In this document: piece by piece, positions 45,017 to 54,460 of the stretch
Position numbering within the stretch: the first letter of the stretch is position 1
How the letters are laid out: each line of letters begins with the position of its first letter
NCBI RefSeq assembly: GCF_018612875.1
Contig: NZ_JAGGRI010000035.1
Location: 56,498-120,497 of the forward strand
Source: Lysobacter sp. ISL-50
GTDB lineage: Bacteria; Pseudomonadota; Gammaproteobacteria; Xanthomonadales; Xanthomonadaceae
Length of the DNA: 64,000 nucleotides
Direction of reading: 5' to 3'
Notes under the pieces: model-generated
What the model saw: the letters and a program-made list of their open reading frames with translations, nothing else
Database searches by the model: none
What the model was told of the DNA's origin: nothing
Made by a program: the position numbers and the translations under genes

Positions 45017-45090
45017 TGGAGCGGGTGATGGGAATCGAACCCACGCTAGCAGCTTGGGAAGCTGCAGTTCTACCATTGAACTACACCCGC
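45017..45090 (-). tRNA. glyU: tRNA-Gly (anticodon CCC)
   Basis: A 74-nt cloverleaf including the encoded 3' CCA. The acceptor stem is GCGGGTG/CACCCGC, the anticodon stem GCAGC/GCTGC has loop TTCCCAA with anticodon CCC (reading GGG), and the T-arm is GGGTTCGATTCCC. It is very similar to E. coli glyU. It is transcribed to the left and ends in a terminator; the restriction-modification genes lie beyond its 3' end. Confidence 0.96.
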
Positions 45091-45501
45091 GTCGCCGAAA
45101 GTCTATGCGCCCGGGTACCGGCTTGGCAACGCGGCGTGCGCCGGCGCGTCATGGCGGCAACGCCGGCCGGTCGGTCGGCGACCACGGCGCCGCCATCGAT
45201 CCGCACGCTGCCCGGCCCGCTGAAGGCTTGCCCGCGCGCACAAGCACGCCTGCGATCGACCGCGCGGCGTCAGCGCCGGCACGAAGGTGCATCGCTAGCC
45301 GGGGCGGATTGGATCCGGAGCAGGTTGCGTAGGCTCGACACTTTTGTGGGAGGGCCTTCAGGCCCGATGCTCTTCTTTCAGGTCGCAGTGATCGGAACGA
45401 AAAGCATCGGGCCTGAAGGCCCTCCCACAAAAACCTGCAGCACCGGGCCTGAAGGCCTTCCACAAGGCCGTCACATCGGGCCCGAAGTGAAGGTGCCCCA
45501 C
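45091..45501. repeat. GGGCCTGAAGGCCC hairpin repeats in a gene-free stretch
   Basis: About 410 bases between the tRNA and the autotransporter. Three repeat copies lie at 45341-45478, the first two inverted across about 50 bases (TTTTGTGGGAGGGCCTTC and its complement). The part from 45091 to 45340 shows nothing. Confidence 0.75.
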
Positions 45502-45534
45502 AAAAAAGACGCGGCGATCGCTCGCCGCGTCTTT
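45502..45534 (-). terminator. terminator of the autotransporter gene
   Basis: AAGACGCGGCGA-TCGC-TCGCCGCGTCTT is a 12-bp perfect stem, with six A residues on the + strand that give a U-run on the minus strand. It lies about 58 bases after the autotransporter stop. Confidence 0.9.
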
Positions 45535-45591
45535 CGTTTCATCCCAGCGCTAAACCTCGCGGCCGCGGCGAAACGCCATGGCCGCGACGGC

Positions 45592-47412
45592 TCAGAAGCC
45601 GCTGCCGATCTGCGCGAACACCGTGGTGTTGTTGCCCGCGCCCTGGCCGACGGTGACGCTGGCGCCCAGGTTGGCGTCGAGGCCGAACAGCTTGGTGCGC
45701 GCGCCCAGCAGCAAGGTGCCGTAGTCCTGGTCGAACTCGCGACCCTTGACCGCGTAGTAGCCCAGGCCCGGCACGGTCTGCAGGCGCGCGTAGGCGTTCT
45801 TCGGCGCGTCTTCGAACTCGCGGTCGATGGTCAGGCGCGCATACGGACGGAAGCCTTCGCTGTAGGCGTAGTTGACCTGCCAGCCGATGCTGCCGATCAG
45901 CGAATCGAAGCTCTGGTCCGGATAGGCCAGCGAGGTCGACAGCGTCGGTTCGCTTTCGGCGAAGCCGTCCACGTCGATGCGCTGCGACAAAATGCCGATC
46001 ACCGGGCCGTGACGCAGGGTTTCGCCGAATTCCCAACCGGCGTTCAACGCGGCGGTGACGTTCTTGCCGTCGGCCGAGCCGTGATGCACGCGGGTCACCG
46101 CGCCCAGGTTGGCGTTGCGGTCGATGTCGAAGTCCAGCTTGGTGTAGCTCAGCTGGCCGTTGACCCAGGCGTGCTGGCCGTACCAGCCGATGAAGCCGCC
46201 GATGCTGGTGTCCTTCTGTTCGAACTCGCCGTTGCGCAGACCGAAGTCCTGCTTCTGCTGGCCGTAGCCGAGGAAGGCGCCGAACACCAGATTGCCGCGG
46301 GTCCAGTCCACGCCGCCGGTCAGCGCCGGGCCGGCGCCGTCGTACAGGTCGCCGTGGCCGTAACGCTGGAAGTCGCCGCGCACGTTGCCCCACCAGCGCA
46401 TGCCCTCGCCGTCGGAACGCTCGCCGACGTGGTTGGCGACCTGGTCGGCGCGCGCGCGGCCAACGGTCGAAGCCGAGTTCGGCAGCACGGCGATGAAGCG
46501 CGGGCCTTCCAGCACCGACAAGGCGTAGTCGGCGAGGATGCGGTGCGACTTGCTCGAAGGATGCACGCCGTCGGCGAAGGCATAGGTGTCGGCGCCGCCC
46601 GGCACGGTGTTGGTCGGGCTGCAGGTCAGCGACGAACCGGTGATCTGCGGGTTGCAGGCCGTGCCGGTGACGTTGCCGATGCCGTAGGGATTCGGGTTGC
46701 TGGTGATTTCGCGCAGCAGGTTGAACGTGTCCAGCGGGATCACGCGCAGGCCGGCCGACGCGATGCCGCCGTACAGCGCGGTGTTGTACGTCGACGCCAG
46801 CTGCGTGCCGGCCGCCTGCTGGGCCGGGCCGCCGGCGCGGAACTGCGGGGTCACGCCCAGATCGGGAACCGTCGGCACCAGGATGTATTCGGCGCCGGCG
46901 TTGCGCAGCGCGCCGATCACGCCGATCTGCGCGGTGACCGCGTTGGTGATGGTGGACTGCGCCGGCGCGCCGGCGGCGACCGCGAACAGGTCGTTGGCGC
47001 CGCCCCACACGGTGTACAGCGCGTTGGGATCGGCACGGCCGCCGTTGGCGGCGAGGTAGTTGGCGGTCTGCGTGGCCAGCGACGGAATCGTGCCGAGCGC
47101 GCCGCTGGTGTTGGTGCCGGTGCGGGCGCCGCCGACGGCGTAGTTGGTGCCGCCCTGGTTGTCGCTGGTGGCGTTGGTGCCGTAGTAGTCGGCCAGCCAT
47201 TCCGACCAGACCAGGCCCGGGTTAGTGGTGAAGCGGCCGATCAGCGCGCCGTTCGGGCCGACCGCCTGGATCAGCGCCGGGCGGAAGTGGCCCGAGTCGG
47301 TGAGGCTGTCGCCGATGAAGACGGTCTGCGAATAGGGATCGCCGGCGGCGAAGGCCGGAGCGGCGGCCAGCACGAGAGCGGCGGCCAGCGCGGTACGAAC
47401 GGGTTTCATCAT
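45592..47412 (-). CDS. estA: GDSL-type autotransporter lipase/esterase
   Basis: Surface-anchored esterase of 606 residues. A signal peptide ends AFAAG (about residue 23). The passenger domain is a GDSL hydrolase with the nucleophile in TVFIGDSLTDSG, GxND in VWGGANDLF, and the Asp/His pair in FADGVHPSSKSHRI. The C-terminal part (about 340-606) is an autotransporter beta-barrel ending FAQIGSGF. This is the EstA architecture, which releases fatty acids at the outer surface. Two adjacent ATGs (47412, 47409) can start it. Confidence 0.92.
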   Translation of the reverse strand: MMKPVRTALAAALVLAAAPAFAAGDPYSQTVFIGDSLTDSGHFRPALIQAVGPNGALIGRFTTNPGLVWSEWLADYYGTNATSDNQGGTNYAVGGARTGTNTSGALGTIPSLATQTANYLAANGGRADPNALYTVWGGANDLFAVAAGAPAQSTITNAVTAQIGVIGALRNAGAEYILVPTVPDLGVTPQFRAGGPAQQAAGTQLASTYNTALYGGIASAGLRVIPLDTFNLLREITSNPNPYGIGNVTGTACNPQITGSSLTCSPTNTVPGGADTYAFADGVHPSSKSHRILADYALSVLEGPRFIAVLPNSASTVGRARADQVANHVGERSDGEGMRWWGNVRGDFQRYGHGDLYDGAGPALTGGVDWTRGNLVFGAFLGYGQQKQDFGLRNGEFEQKDTSIGGFIGWYGQHAWVNGQLSYTKLDFDIDRNANLGAVTRVHHGSADGKNVTAALNAGWEFGETLRHGPVIGILSQRIDVDGFAESEPTLSTSLAYPDQSFDSLIGSIGWQVNYAYSEGFRPYARLTIDREFEDAPKNAYARLQTVPGLGYYAVKGREFDQDYGTLLLGARTKLFGLDANLGASVTVGQGAGNNTTVFAQIGSGF

Positions 47413-47778
47413 GAACTTCCCTGATTGAACTAACGGTGGCGGCGGGCCGACGGCTCCGGAACCGGAGCCAGCGACCGCCGAAAAGAGCGCCTTCCATCGA
47501 CATACGCCGGCGGATGGCCGAATCGAAACACGCGCCCGGCGAGCAAGGCAAGGCGCAGCGCGGCAAAGCGGTGGCGTCGCGCGGGCCTCGCACCGGCTTT
47601 CGCGCCGGTTCCGGGGGCGGCCGCGGCGGACCGCGACCACGCGATTATCGCTGTCCCGGGACGGGGCCGCCGGGGCCAGACGTCACAGGTCTCGGGGTGT
47701 GGGCGCGGGATGGGCGGCTGTGTCCGGGTCGGCTCGCGAGCGCTGGCCGCATGGCGGCCCGCGAGCGACAATGGCCGC
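47413..47778. other. intergenic region between autotransporter and thiS
   Basis: About 366 GC-rich bases with both promoters and no supported gene. The sequence CGACAATGGCCGCATG at its right end resembles a -10 element abutting the thiS start. Confidence 0.5.
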
Positions 47779-47979
47779 ATGAATATCCTGCTCAATGGCG
47801 AACCGCGCTCGCTCGCGGCGCCGACCACTGTGATCGACCTGCTGCACGCCGAAGGCCTGCGCGAACGCCGCGTCGCGGTCGAGATCAACGGCGAGATCGT
47901 GCCGCGAGGCCGCCACGCGGACACGGCGCTGGCCGAAGGCGACAAGGTGGAGATCGTTCACGCGCTGGGCGGCGGCTAA
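47779..47979 (+). CDS. thiS: sulfur carrier protein ThiS
   Basis: Ubiquitin-like sulfur carrier for the thiazole ring of thiamine, 66 residues. The sequence starts MNILLNGEPRSLAAPTTVIDLL and ends IVHALGGG, with the required C-terminal Gly-Gly that is adenylated and thiocarboxylated. GEIVPRGRHADT is the typical middle. The start at 47779 matches the family; the upstream frame is unconserved. It normally lies next to thiG, but here it is 6.5 kb away. Confidence 0.93.
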   Translation: MNILLNGEPRSLAAPTTVIDLLHAEGLRERRVAVEINGEIVPRGRHADTALAEGDKVEIVHALGGG

Positions 47980-48000
47980 GGCTTTCGCCGCCGAATGCCC

Positions 48001-48381
48001 GAAGTCTTTTGTAGGAGGGGCTTCAGCCCCGATGCTTTTGTGTGGGAGAAAGTTTCTGCCCCGAAGTCTTTCTCTCAGAGAGACTTCAGCCCCGAAATCT
48101 TTTGTAGGAGGGGCTTCAGCCCCGATGCTTTTGTGTGGGAGAAAGTTTCTGCCCCGAAGTCTTACTCTGAGAGACTTCAGCCCCGAAGTCTTTTGTGGGA
48201 GGGAGCTTTAGCCCCGATGCTTTTGTGTGGGAGAAAGCTTCTGCCTCGAAGTCTTTCTCTCAGAGAGACTTCAGCCCCGAAATCTTTTGTAGGAGGGAGC
48301 TTTAGCCCCGATGCTTTTCGCTCAGGTCGCGGCGATTTGTACCAAAAGCATCGGGGCTAAAGCTCCCTCCCACAAAAGCTG
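48001..48381. repeat. tandem array of about 92-base repeat units
   Basis: Three and a half head-to-tail copies of a unit with a CAGCCCCGATGC block and a following GTGTGGGAGAAAGTTTCTGCC block; unit starts are at about 48007, 48100, 48191 and 48285. The last unit meets an inverted copy near 48345. Long frames here (for example 47995-48360) translate repeats and are not genes. Confidence 0.88.
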
Positions 48382-48407
48382 AAGCTGCGGCTCTGACAAG
48401 CAACGCC

Positions 48408-50168
48408 TCAGCGCCAGTTGAAATAAACCGGATTGCCGACCAACGCCAGACGCCCCTGCGCATCGCGCACATCCACCCGCAACCAATGCCGCGCGCCGTC
48501 GCTGCGCCAGCGGAAATCGAAGCTCTGCTCGGCCGATCCGATCGCCGGCTGAGCGATCAGCGCCGCCGCCACGCCATCGACGATCACCTCGACCTTGCCG
48601 CCGGCCACGCCACTCACCCGCAACCGCAGCCGCGCCTCCTCGCCGGACTTCAGCGCCAGATCGCCGCCCATCGCCACCTCGCGCGCGCCATGCGCGGCGC
48701 TCAGGCTCAAGGCGCGATCCTTGGTCCCGCGCGCATCGACGAACACCTCGCCCGCGCGCAACCCGTCGAGGATCGCCGCCATCGACAACTCGCGCGCCCG
48801 CACCACCGTGGTCGGGCGGCCGATGCGGCTGGCGCCGAAGGGTTCTTCGGCCTGGGTCGGCGCATCGTGATTGTCGCTGCCGCCGACACCGGTCAGGCGA
48901 TGGCCGGCGTTGAGTTCGCGCTGCCAGAACGCGATGCCCGAGCCCGGCGTGTCGGCGTCGCCGCCGTTGACCGCTTCGACCATCTGCACGCGCGACAGGT
49001 CGGCGGCCGGCGTCGGCGTCCAACCGCAGCCCATGCAGCGCTCGTCGGAAGGACGGATCGGATGGTTGATCGATACCGGCGCGCCGCGCTGTTGCAGCGT
49101 GCTCAGCAGCGAATTCCAGTCCGGCACCGCGGCGCTGCCGACGCGGAAATCCACCGGCGCGTAGGTGCCGAACACGTTGGCGTGGCCCTGAAAAGTGGTG
49201 ATCTCGATTCCCGGAATCAGCAGCAGACGATCGAAATACGGCTGCAGCTGACGCAAGTCGGCCAGATGCGAGACGGTGTTGTGCTCGGTGACGGCGATGA
49301 AGTCGAGGCCGGCGGCGCTGGCCGCCTGCGCGGTCAGGAACAGTGGACACGGCACTTTCACTCCGGCTTGCGAGACGCAGCTGCCGTCGCTGTGGCCGCT
49401 GTGCATGTGCAGATCGCCGCGATACCAGCCCGGGCCGGCGCGCAACGGCGGCGGCGCGAGCACGGCGGGAATCGCATCGGGCCGGTCGGCGCGGGTGAAG
49501 CGGATGCGCGCGCGATAGCTCGCCTGGGTGTCGGCGCGGATGTTCGGAATGCCCAGCAACACCTTCCACTCGCCCGCCGGCACCGCGCCGGCCGAGTACG
49601 AAGGCGTGACATCGGCGGCGCTGACGGTGAACACGCGCTTGTTGCCGCCGCTCCAGCCGCGAAACCCGTCGCGGCCGAGGAACGGCCCGGGGCCGATCAG
49701 GCCGAGGTCGATGGTGGTTTTGTCGGCGCGGTCGTAGTCGAACTCCACGGTGATGCGGGCGATGCCTTCGGGCACCTGGAACGGAAGTTCGCGGTAGGTT
49801 TTGTTGTCGCGGCCGGTGATGTGGCCTTCAAGCGTCAGGTCGGGCGCGGTGGTGCTTGCCGCGTTGATCGGCGTTGCAGTGGATGTGCGGGTGGTGTTGC
49901 CGTTTGCATGCGTCGCGAAGGGCGATGCGAGCGCCGCCAGCGTGGCGCAGGTGCAAATCAGGCGAAGGGCGAGGACTTTGGCGCGCGCGGCGATCCGCTC
50001 TTGTTCTCGCTTCGGCTTCGGCTCCCGCCACTGCCTTTGCTTGTCCCGCTTTTGCTCGTCATTCCCGCGAATGCGGGAATCCAGTGCCTTTCGTGCGAGA
50101 ACGCTTGAAGTCGCTGGACTACCGCATTCGCGGGAATGACGGGCAAAGGCAAAGGCGTCGGACTTCAT
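48408..50168 (-). CDS. CehA/McbA family (PHP-domain) metallohydrolase
   Basis: Exported metallohydrolase of up to 586 residues. The PHP-like metal motifs are in order: RGDLHMHSGHSDGSC, AVTEHNTVSHL, PGIEITTFQGHAN, SINHP, and GVGGSDNHDAP. A beta-sandwich precedes it, and one may also follow. A signal-like helix (VLALRLICTCATLAALASPFATHA) starts only at about residue 65. The single usable ATG at 50168 lies before a palindromic repeat, so the first 60 residues (including LDSRIRGND) are repeat-derived. The true start may be a non-ATG codon. The substrate is not known. Confidence 0.78.
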   Translation of the reverse strand: MKSDAFAFARHSRECGSPATSSVLARKALDSRIRGNDEQKRDKQRQWREPKPKREQERIAARAKVLALRLICTCATLAALASPFATHANGNTTRTSTATPINAASTTAPDLTLEGHITGRDNKTYRELPFQVPEGIARITVEFDYDRADKTTIDLGLIGPGPFLGRDGFRGWSGGNKRVFTVSAADVTPSYSAGAVPAGEWKVLLGIPNIRADTQASYRARIRFTRADRPDAIPAVLAPPPLRAGPGWYRGDLHMHSGHSDGSCVSQAGVKVPCPLFLTAQAASAAGLDFIAVTEHNTVSHLADLRQLQPYFDRLLLIPGIEITTFQGHANVFGTYAPVDFRVGSAAVPDWNSLLSTLQQRGAPVSINHPIRPSDERCMGCGWTPTPAADLSRVQMVEAVNGGDADTPGSGIAFWQRELNAGHRLTGVGGSDNHDAPTQAEEPFGASRIGRPTTVVRARELSMAAILDGLRAGEVFVDARGTKDRALSLSAAHGAREVAMGGDLALKSGEEARLRLRVSGVAGGKVEVIVDGVAAALIAQPAIGSAEQSFDFRWRSDGARHWLRVDVRDAQGRLALVGNPVYFNWR

Positions 50169-50216
50169 GTAGTTACCTCGCTAAAGCCCTGGCTCCCCGC
50201 CTTCGCGGGGATGACG
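50057..50216. repeat. ATTCCCGCG...CGCGGGAAT palindromic repeats, partly inside a CDS
   Basis: Copies at about 50059-50090 and 50110-50145 lie within the 5' end of the CehA-like reading frame. A degenerate copy (GCCTTCGCGGGGATGACGG) lies at about 50198-50216, upstream of it. The family is the same as at 17.75-18.02 kb. Confidence 0.82.
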
Positions 50217-50256
50217 GTCTGGGGGTGTCGGTAATGCCTTCGACAGCAAGCACCGC

Positions 50257-51474
50257 TCAATCGTGCTTCTCCGCCGCCTCGATCGCCCGCTGCCCGCACC
50301 GGTCCATCGCCCGCAGCGGATTGCACCGCACCACTTCGCTGCGCGGGAACGTCACCCGATAGCGGCTGAAGCGCAGGTCCGGCTTGAGGTAATCGGTGGA
50401 GATGTACTGCGCGCCGCTGGCGAACGCCGCTTCGCGCCGGCGCGAATCGTTGTGCCGCGCTTCGACCGTGTCGGCGTCGGCGCGCGTGCGCACCAGGAAC
50501 CCGGCCTCGACCGCGCGGGCGATGCGCTCGCCCTGCGCGATCGGGTCGTTGAGGGTCAGGTACGCCGCATCGGCCGCGTTCTCGTCGCCGTTGACGAACA
50601 TCGCCCGGCCTTCCAGCGAACGCCGCGCGCCGCGGTACAGGCCGACCTTGCGCGCGTCTTCGTCGAGCGCGAACACCATCTTGCCGCGGGCCTCACCTAG
50701 GCTCGGCCAACCGCCGGCGATCACCGCCTCGCGCAAGGTCTTCGCCTGCCCGCGCACCGTGTCCGGCACGATCAACTCGCCGGCCGCGAACACCGAACGG
50801 ATCTCGGCGTCGAGCGCGTCGAAGGCCTTGCCGTCGAACGCCAGCGGCGCGGCCGCGCCCGGGCCGCTCTTGCCGTCCTTGGCGTTGATCAGGATCAGGA
50901 TCGGCGCATGCTCGCGATGGTTCTGCGACCACGCGCGGATCTGCTGCAGGCACTGGACGAAGACCATGCACTGGCTGCGGAAGTCGATGTCGGCCAGATG
51001 CATGACCTTGAACCCGGGCTGCGCCATCTGCGCCGCCACCGGCGCCGGCCACGGTCCCGCCTCGCCGTAGCCGCGGCGCGAGGCGCCGGGCGGATGCGCG
51101 TAACGGCCGCCCTTCGGGTCGTAGTACACGTCCAGTTCCAGCACCCGCGCGCCGAGTTCGAGTTGCTGATGCAGCGGCTCGTGCGCGTAGTCGAGCGAAT
51201 CCGCGCCGGCGGCGTCGCGGGCGCGGTGCGCGGCCAGTTCCTCGGCCGGGATCGCCATCTTGTAACTGTTGTGCGTGCCGATCGCCTGCACATCGTTGAG
51301 ATGCAGATTGCGATCCATCCACGCCGCCGCGCAGTCCGGGCCGGACTGCGCGGCGTCGGGCGCATCGAGCTTGCACGCCGTATCGGCGGTCTGCGCAGCG
51401 GCCGCGCCGGCGGCGATCAGGCCGCAGGCCAACACGGTCGTGGACAACACCCTCGGCAAACCCGCACGTTTCAT
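50257..51474 (-). CDS. Ca2+-dependent phosphoinositide-specific phospholipase C family protein
   Basis: Exported PI-PLC-like enzyme of 405 residues. A signal peptide ends AAAQ (about residue 27). The catalytic TIM-barrel motifs are [12 protein letters not shown] (first His), [14 protein letters not shown] (metal/Asp), and [15 protein letters not shown] with the second His. This is the Ca2+-dependent PI-PLC branch. It lies 37 bases before the TonB-dependent receptor stop in the same direction, so it may be the second gene of that operon. It could act on inositol phosphates or phospholipids outside the cell. A TTG start at 51501 is a less likely choice. Confidence 0.85.
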   Translation of the reverse strand: MKRAGLPRVLSTTVLACGLIAAGAAAAQTADTACKLDAPDAAQSGPDCAAAWMDRNLHLNDVQAIGTHNSYKMAIPAEELAAHRARDAAGADSLDYAHEPLHQQLELGARVLELDVYYDPKGGRYAHPPGASRRGYGEAGPWPAPVAAQMAQPGFKVMHLADIDFRSQCMVFVQCLQQIRAWSQNHREHAPILILINAKDGKSGPGAAAPLAFDGKAFDALDAEIRSVFAAGELIVPDTVRGQAKTLREAVIAGGWPSLGEARGKMVFALDEDARKVGLYRGARRSLEGRAMFVNGDENAADAAYLTLNDPIAQGERIARAVEAGFLVRTRADADTVEARHNDSRRREAAFASGAQYISTDYLKPDLRFSRYRVTFPRSEVVRCNPLRAMDRCGQRAIEAAEKHD

Positions 51475-51511
51475 ACCCGGACTCCGCAGCAAAGCAGGCA
51501 ACGATACGCGC

Positions 51512-54151
51512 TCAGAACCGGTACATCAGCGCGGCGCGGAAGGCGCGGCCGAGCAAGGGCCGGGCGATGAAGGTGTTGCTGCCGGCGTCGGCGCTCTGCA
51601 GCTCGCCGGCGCGCGGATTGCCTTCGGTCAGGCCGCGCGAGTTGGTCAGGTTGTCGGCGTACAGGAACAGGGTCAGCCCCGGCACGAACTCGTAGCGCGC
51701 GCTGGCGTTGATGACGTGATACGACGGCAGCTTCACCGAGTTGGCGGTGTCCACGAAGCGCTCGCCCTGGTACTCGTAGGCGACCTGCAGGCGCAGGCGG
51801 TCGTCGAGCAGATTCAGGCCCGGCACCACGCGGAAACTGTTCTTCGGCACCCGGATCAACTGGTTATCGACGAAATCGCGCAGCACCGGCGCGCCGTTGA
51901 CCAGCTCGGTGTAGCGCAGGCCCTTGTATTTGGGGTCCTGCACCGTCGCGGTGAGTTGCAGGTCGAACCAGCGCGTCGGCGTCCAATAGCCTTCCAGCTC
52001 CAGGCCGGTGGTCTTGGTGTCGGCGAAGCCCTGCTGCACGGTCGACGCGCCGTTGCCCAGGTTGAACACGTAGTTGCTGAAGCCGACGTTGTCGTACTTG
52101 GTGTAGAACAGCGTCGCGAACAGGTCGAAGCTTTCGTTGCTGAACTTGTAGCCGACTTCGCCCAGGTCCATGGTCTGGGTGATCGGGCGCGCGTTCGGAT
52201 CGTTCAGGCAGGCCTGCAGCTTGGCCACGTCGCAATTCGAGAACTTGGTGATGTAGCTCGACAGGCTCGGCAGGCGGAACGCCGGGGTCCAGCGCGCGAA
52301 CACGCCCTGATGCGGATCGAACTGCCAGTTGGCGCCGACGGTCCAGCCGATCTTGTCGAACTTCTCGTCGTAATCGACGAACACGCCCGAGCCGGTCAGG
52401 ATCGCCGAGGTCGCCGGCGTGCCCAGATTCACCTGCTTGCGGATCTCGGTCCAACCTTGCGTGTGCACCTGCTCCCAGCGCGCGCCGGCGTCGATGCGCA
52501 GCTTGTCGGTCACCTGCCATTCGTCGGAGACGTACACCGCCTGCGTGGTGGAACGGCCGCTGGCGTTTTCCCACTCATAACCGTAGCGATACACACCGTT
52601 GTCGGCCAGCGTTTTCAACGGCTGTCCGGCGGCGTTCACCGCGACCAGATTCAACAGGCGCGCGTTGTCGCGCACATCGGTCAGCACGTTGGACGAATAG
52701 CGGTCGAAGTCCTGATCGAAACGGGCGAAGTAATAGCCGACGGTGATGTCGTGGCTCTGCCCGCCGAAATCGAAACGGCGCATCAGGCGCGTGTCGCTGA
52801 TCAGCTCGCTGACCGGCATGGTCACCCCGCGCAGGCCGCCGATGGTCATCAGGCCGTTGCCGTTCTGGTTCGGCCCGAACACCTGATCGGGCGCATCGAC
52901 GTAACGCAATTGCCCGCCGACCGCGCCGGGCACGGAGGCGATCAACTTCTTCACAGCGGCATCGGCGAAGAACTTGTCGCCGCTTTGCAAGGTCAGCGGG
53001 AACACGCCGTTGCGCTGGGTTTTCGTCTTGCTGTAACGCAGCGCCTGGGCGAGTTTGAAGCCGCCGCCGAATTCGTAATCGAACTTGACGCTGTACTGGT
53101 CGCGCTTCACTTGCGTACCGAGCGCGTTGTCGAAGTCGTACAGGCCGCCGTCGCCCTGAATCATCGGCACGCGCCGGGTTTCCGGGCCGGCCAGGGTGCC
53201 GTGGTTGTCGTCGAAGCCGGGCACGCCGCGGATCTTGCCGTCGGCGTAGGTGCGCATCGGTACGCCCAGGTACAGGGCGACGCGATCGTCCACGCGCTTG
53301 TAGTCGAAGCTCAGGTTGCCGTGCTCGAACGCGCGCGACAGATTGATCCGGTACTGGCCGCCGTCGTTGGCTGGATAGCCCGGATTGCGGATGCCGTCGT
53401 CGCTGCGATAGAAGCCGCCCAGGCCCAGCTTCCAGCCGCCGCCGATCGGCGTGCCGAAGAACAGGTCGTAGCGGGCCAGGCCGTAATCGCCCCAGGTGAT
53501 CTTGGCCGCGCCCTCGGCGCTGTCGCCGACCACGCGCGGGATGAAGTTGATCGCGCCGGCCGGCGCGTTGGAATAGAACACCGAGGCCGGGCCGCCGCGC
53601 ACCACTTCGATGCGTTCGATGGTTTCGTCCAGGCGGAAGGCCTGGTCGCCGTTGAGAAAACCCAGCGCCGGATCGTGCTGCACCGGGATGCCGTCTTCGA
53701 GCAGGGTCACCGAACCGAACCCGTCCACCGGGATGCCGCGCGCGCGGATGTTGCCGCTGGCCTCGCCGCCGGTGGCCTCGACCCAGAAGCCGGGCACCGA
53801 CTTCAGGGCCTCGGTGACCGAGGTCGGCGCCTGCATGCGCAGACGGTCTTCGTCGATGGCGGTGATCGAGTAGCTGGTCTCGGCCTTGCTGCGCTGGCGG
53901 GTACCGGAGCGACCGGTTACGACGACTTTGTCGAGATCAACCGCACGGCCTGCTGTCGCGGCTTCAGACGCCATCGCGGACGCTGCGGAGGGGTCGCCAG
54001 CGGCGACGGGAGCGGCAGAAGCGTTCTGCCCGGTCTGGGCGGCGGCGGCGGCGGGCGTGGCGTCCTGGGCGTGGGCCTGGGCGGCGGCGAGCAGGCTGGC
54101 GGCCAGGGCGATACGGATCGCCTGGCTGAGCGGGCGGTAGGAAGAGGGCAT
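51512..54151 (-). CDS. TonB-dependent receptor
   Basis: Outer-membrane receptor of 879 residues. A signal peptide ends AHAQ (about 29), an Ala-rich linker follows, then the TonB box and plug: [63 protein letters not shown], and [27 protein letters not shown]. The barrel ends in LMYRF with a C-terminal Phe. No Fur box is visible upstream, so the ligand may not be iron. The adjacent PI-PLC suggests an inositol- or phosphate-containing substrate (inference). Confidence 0.92.
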   Translation of the reverse strand: MPSSYRPLSQAIRIALAASLLAAAQAHAQDATPAAAAAQTGQNASAAPVAAGDPSAASAMASEAATAGRAVDLDKVVVTGRSGTRQRSKAETSYSITAIDEDRLRMQAPTSVTEALKSVPGFWVEATGGEASGNIRARGIPVDGFGSVTLLEDGIPVQHDPALGFLNGDQAFRLDETIERIEVVRGGPASVFYSNAPAGAINFIPRVVGDSAEGAAKITWGDYGLARYDLFFGTPIGGGWKLGLGGFYRSDDGIRNPGYPANDGGQYRINLSRAFEHGNLSFDYKRVDDRVALYLGVPMRTYADGKIRGVPGFDDNHGTLAGPETRRVPMIQGDGGLYDFDNALGTQVKRDQYSVKFDYEFGGGFKLAQALRYSKTKTQRNGVFPLTLQSGDKFFADAAVKKLIASVPGAVGGQLRYVDAPDQVFGPNQNGNGLMTIGGLRGVTMPVSELISDTRLMRRFDFGGQSHDITVGYYFARFDQDFDRYSSNVLTDVRDNARLLNLVAVNAAGQPLKTLADNGVYRYGYEWENASGRSTTQAVYVSDEWQVTDKLRIDAGARWEQVHTQGWTEIRKQVNLGTPATSAILTGSGVFVDYDEKFDKIGWTVGANWQFDPHQGVFARWTPAFRLPSLSSYITKFSNCDVAKLQACLNDPNARPITQTMDLGEVGYKFSNESFDLFATLFYTKYDNVGFSNYVFNLGNGASTVQQGFADTKTTGLELEGYWTPTRWFDLQLTATVQDPKYKGLRYTELVNGAPVLRDFVDNQLIRVPKNSFRVVPGLNLLDDRLRLQVAYEYQGERFVDTANSVKLPSYHVINASARYEFVPGLTLFLYADNLTNSRGLTEGNPRAGELQSADAGSNTFIARPLLGRAFRAALMYRF

Positions 54152-54460
54152 GGCGTCGGCATTCGGAAGGAAAGGGGCGCTGCCGTCGGTTCCGTCCGAA
54201 GCCGTGCATGGCGCCCGGCAGCCGATTCGAATCCTGAACGTTGCCGCTTAAAGATTCGTGACAGCGGCCGAAGAATCGCGATCTGGATGCAACGGGCCCT
54301 GCTTGCTTCCACGCCCGGGTCGCGGTTCGAACGGCTGCGGCGTCGTGAATCCGCCGGCCGGCGGCCGCCCGCCCGCCCGATCGCCGCCCGCGCCCCGAAT
54401 CGCCGCGAACGGCACCCGCGCGGCCCGACATGTTCAGTACCGATCGGCCATAATTGCGCG
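54152..54460. other. divergent intergenic region between TonB receptor and thiG
   Basis: About 309 bases holding the receptor promoter. CATAAT occurs 5-10 bases before the thiG ATG (54449-54455), which would give a very short or leaderless transcript. No further gene. Confidence 0.5.

Noticed and set aside
47995..48360. Open frame of 121 codons through the repeat array
   Set aside because: It translates the tandem repeats (RRGFSPDAFVWEKVSAPKS) and has no independent support.
48001..48381. Possible CRISPR array
   Set aside because: The units are directly tandem, about 92 bases, with no unique spacers and no cas genes in the window.
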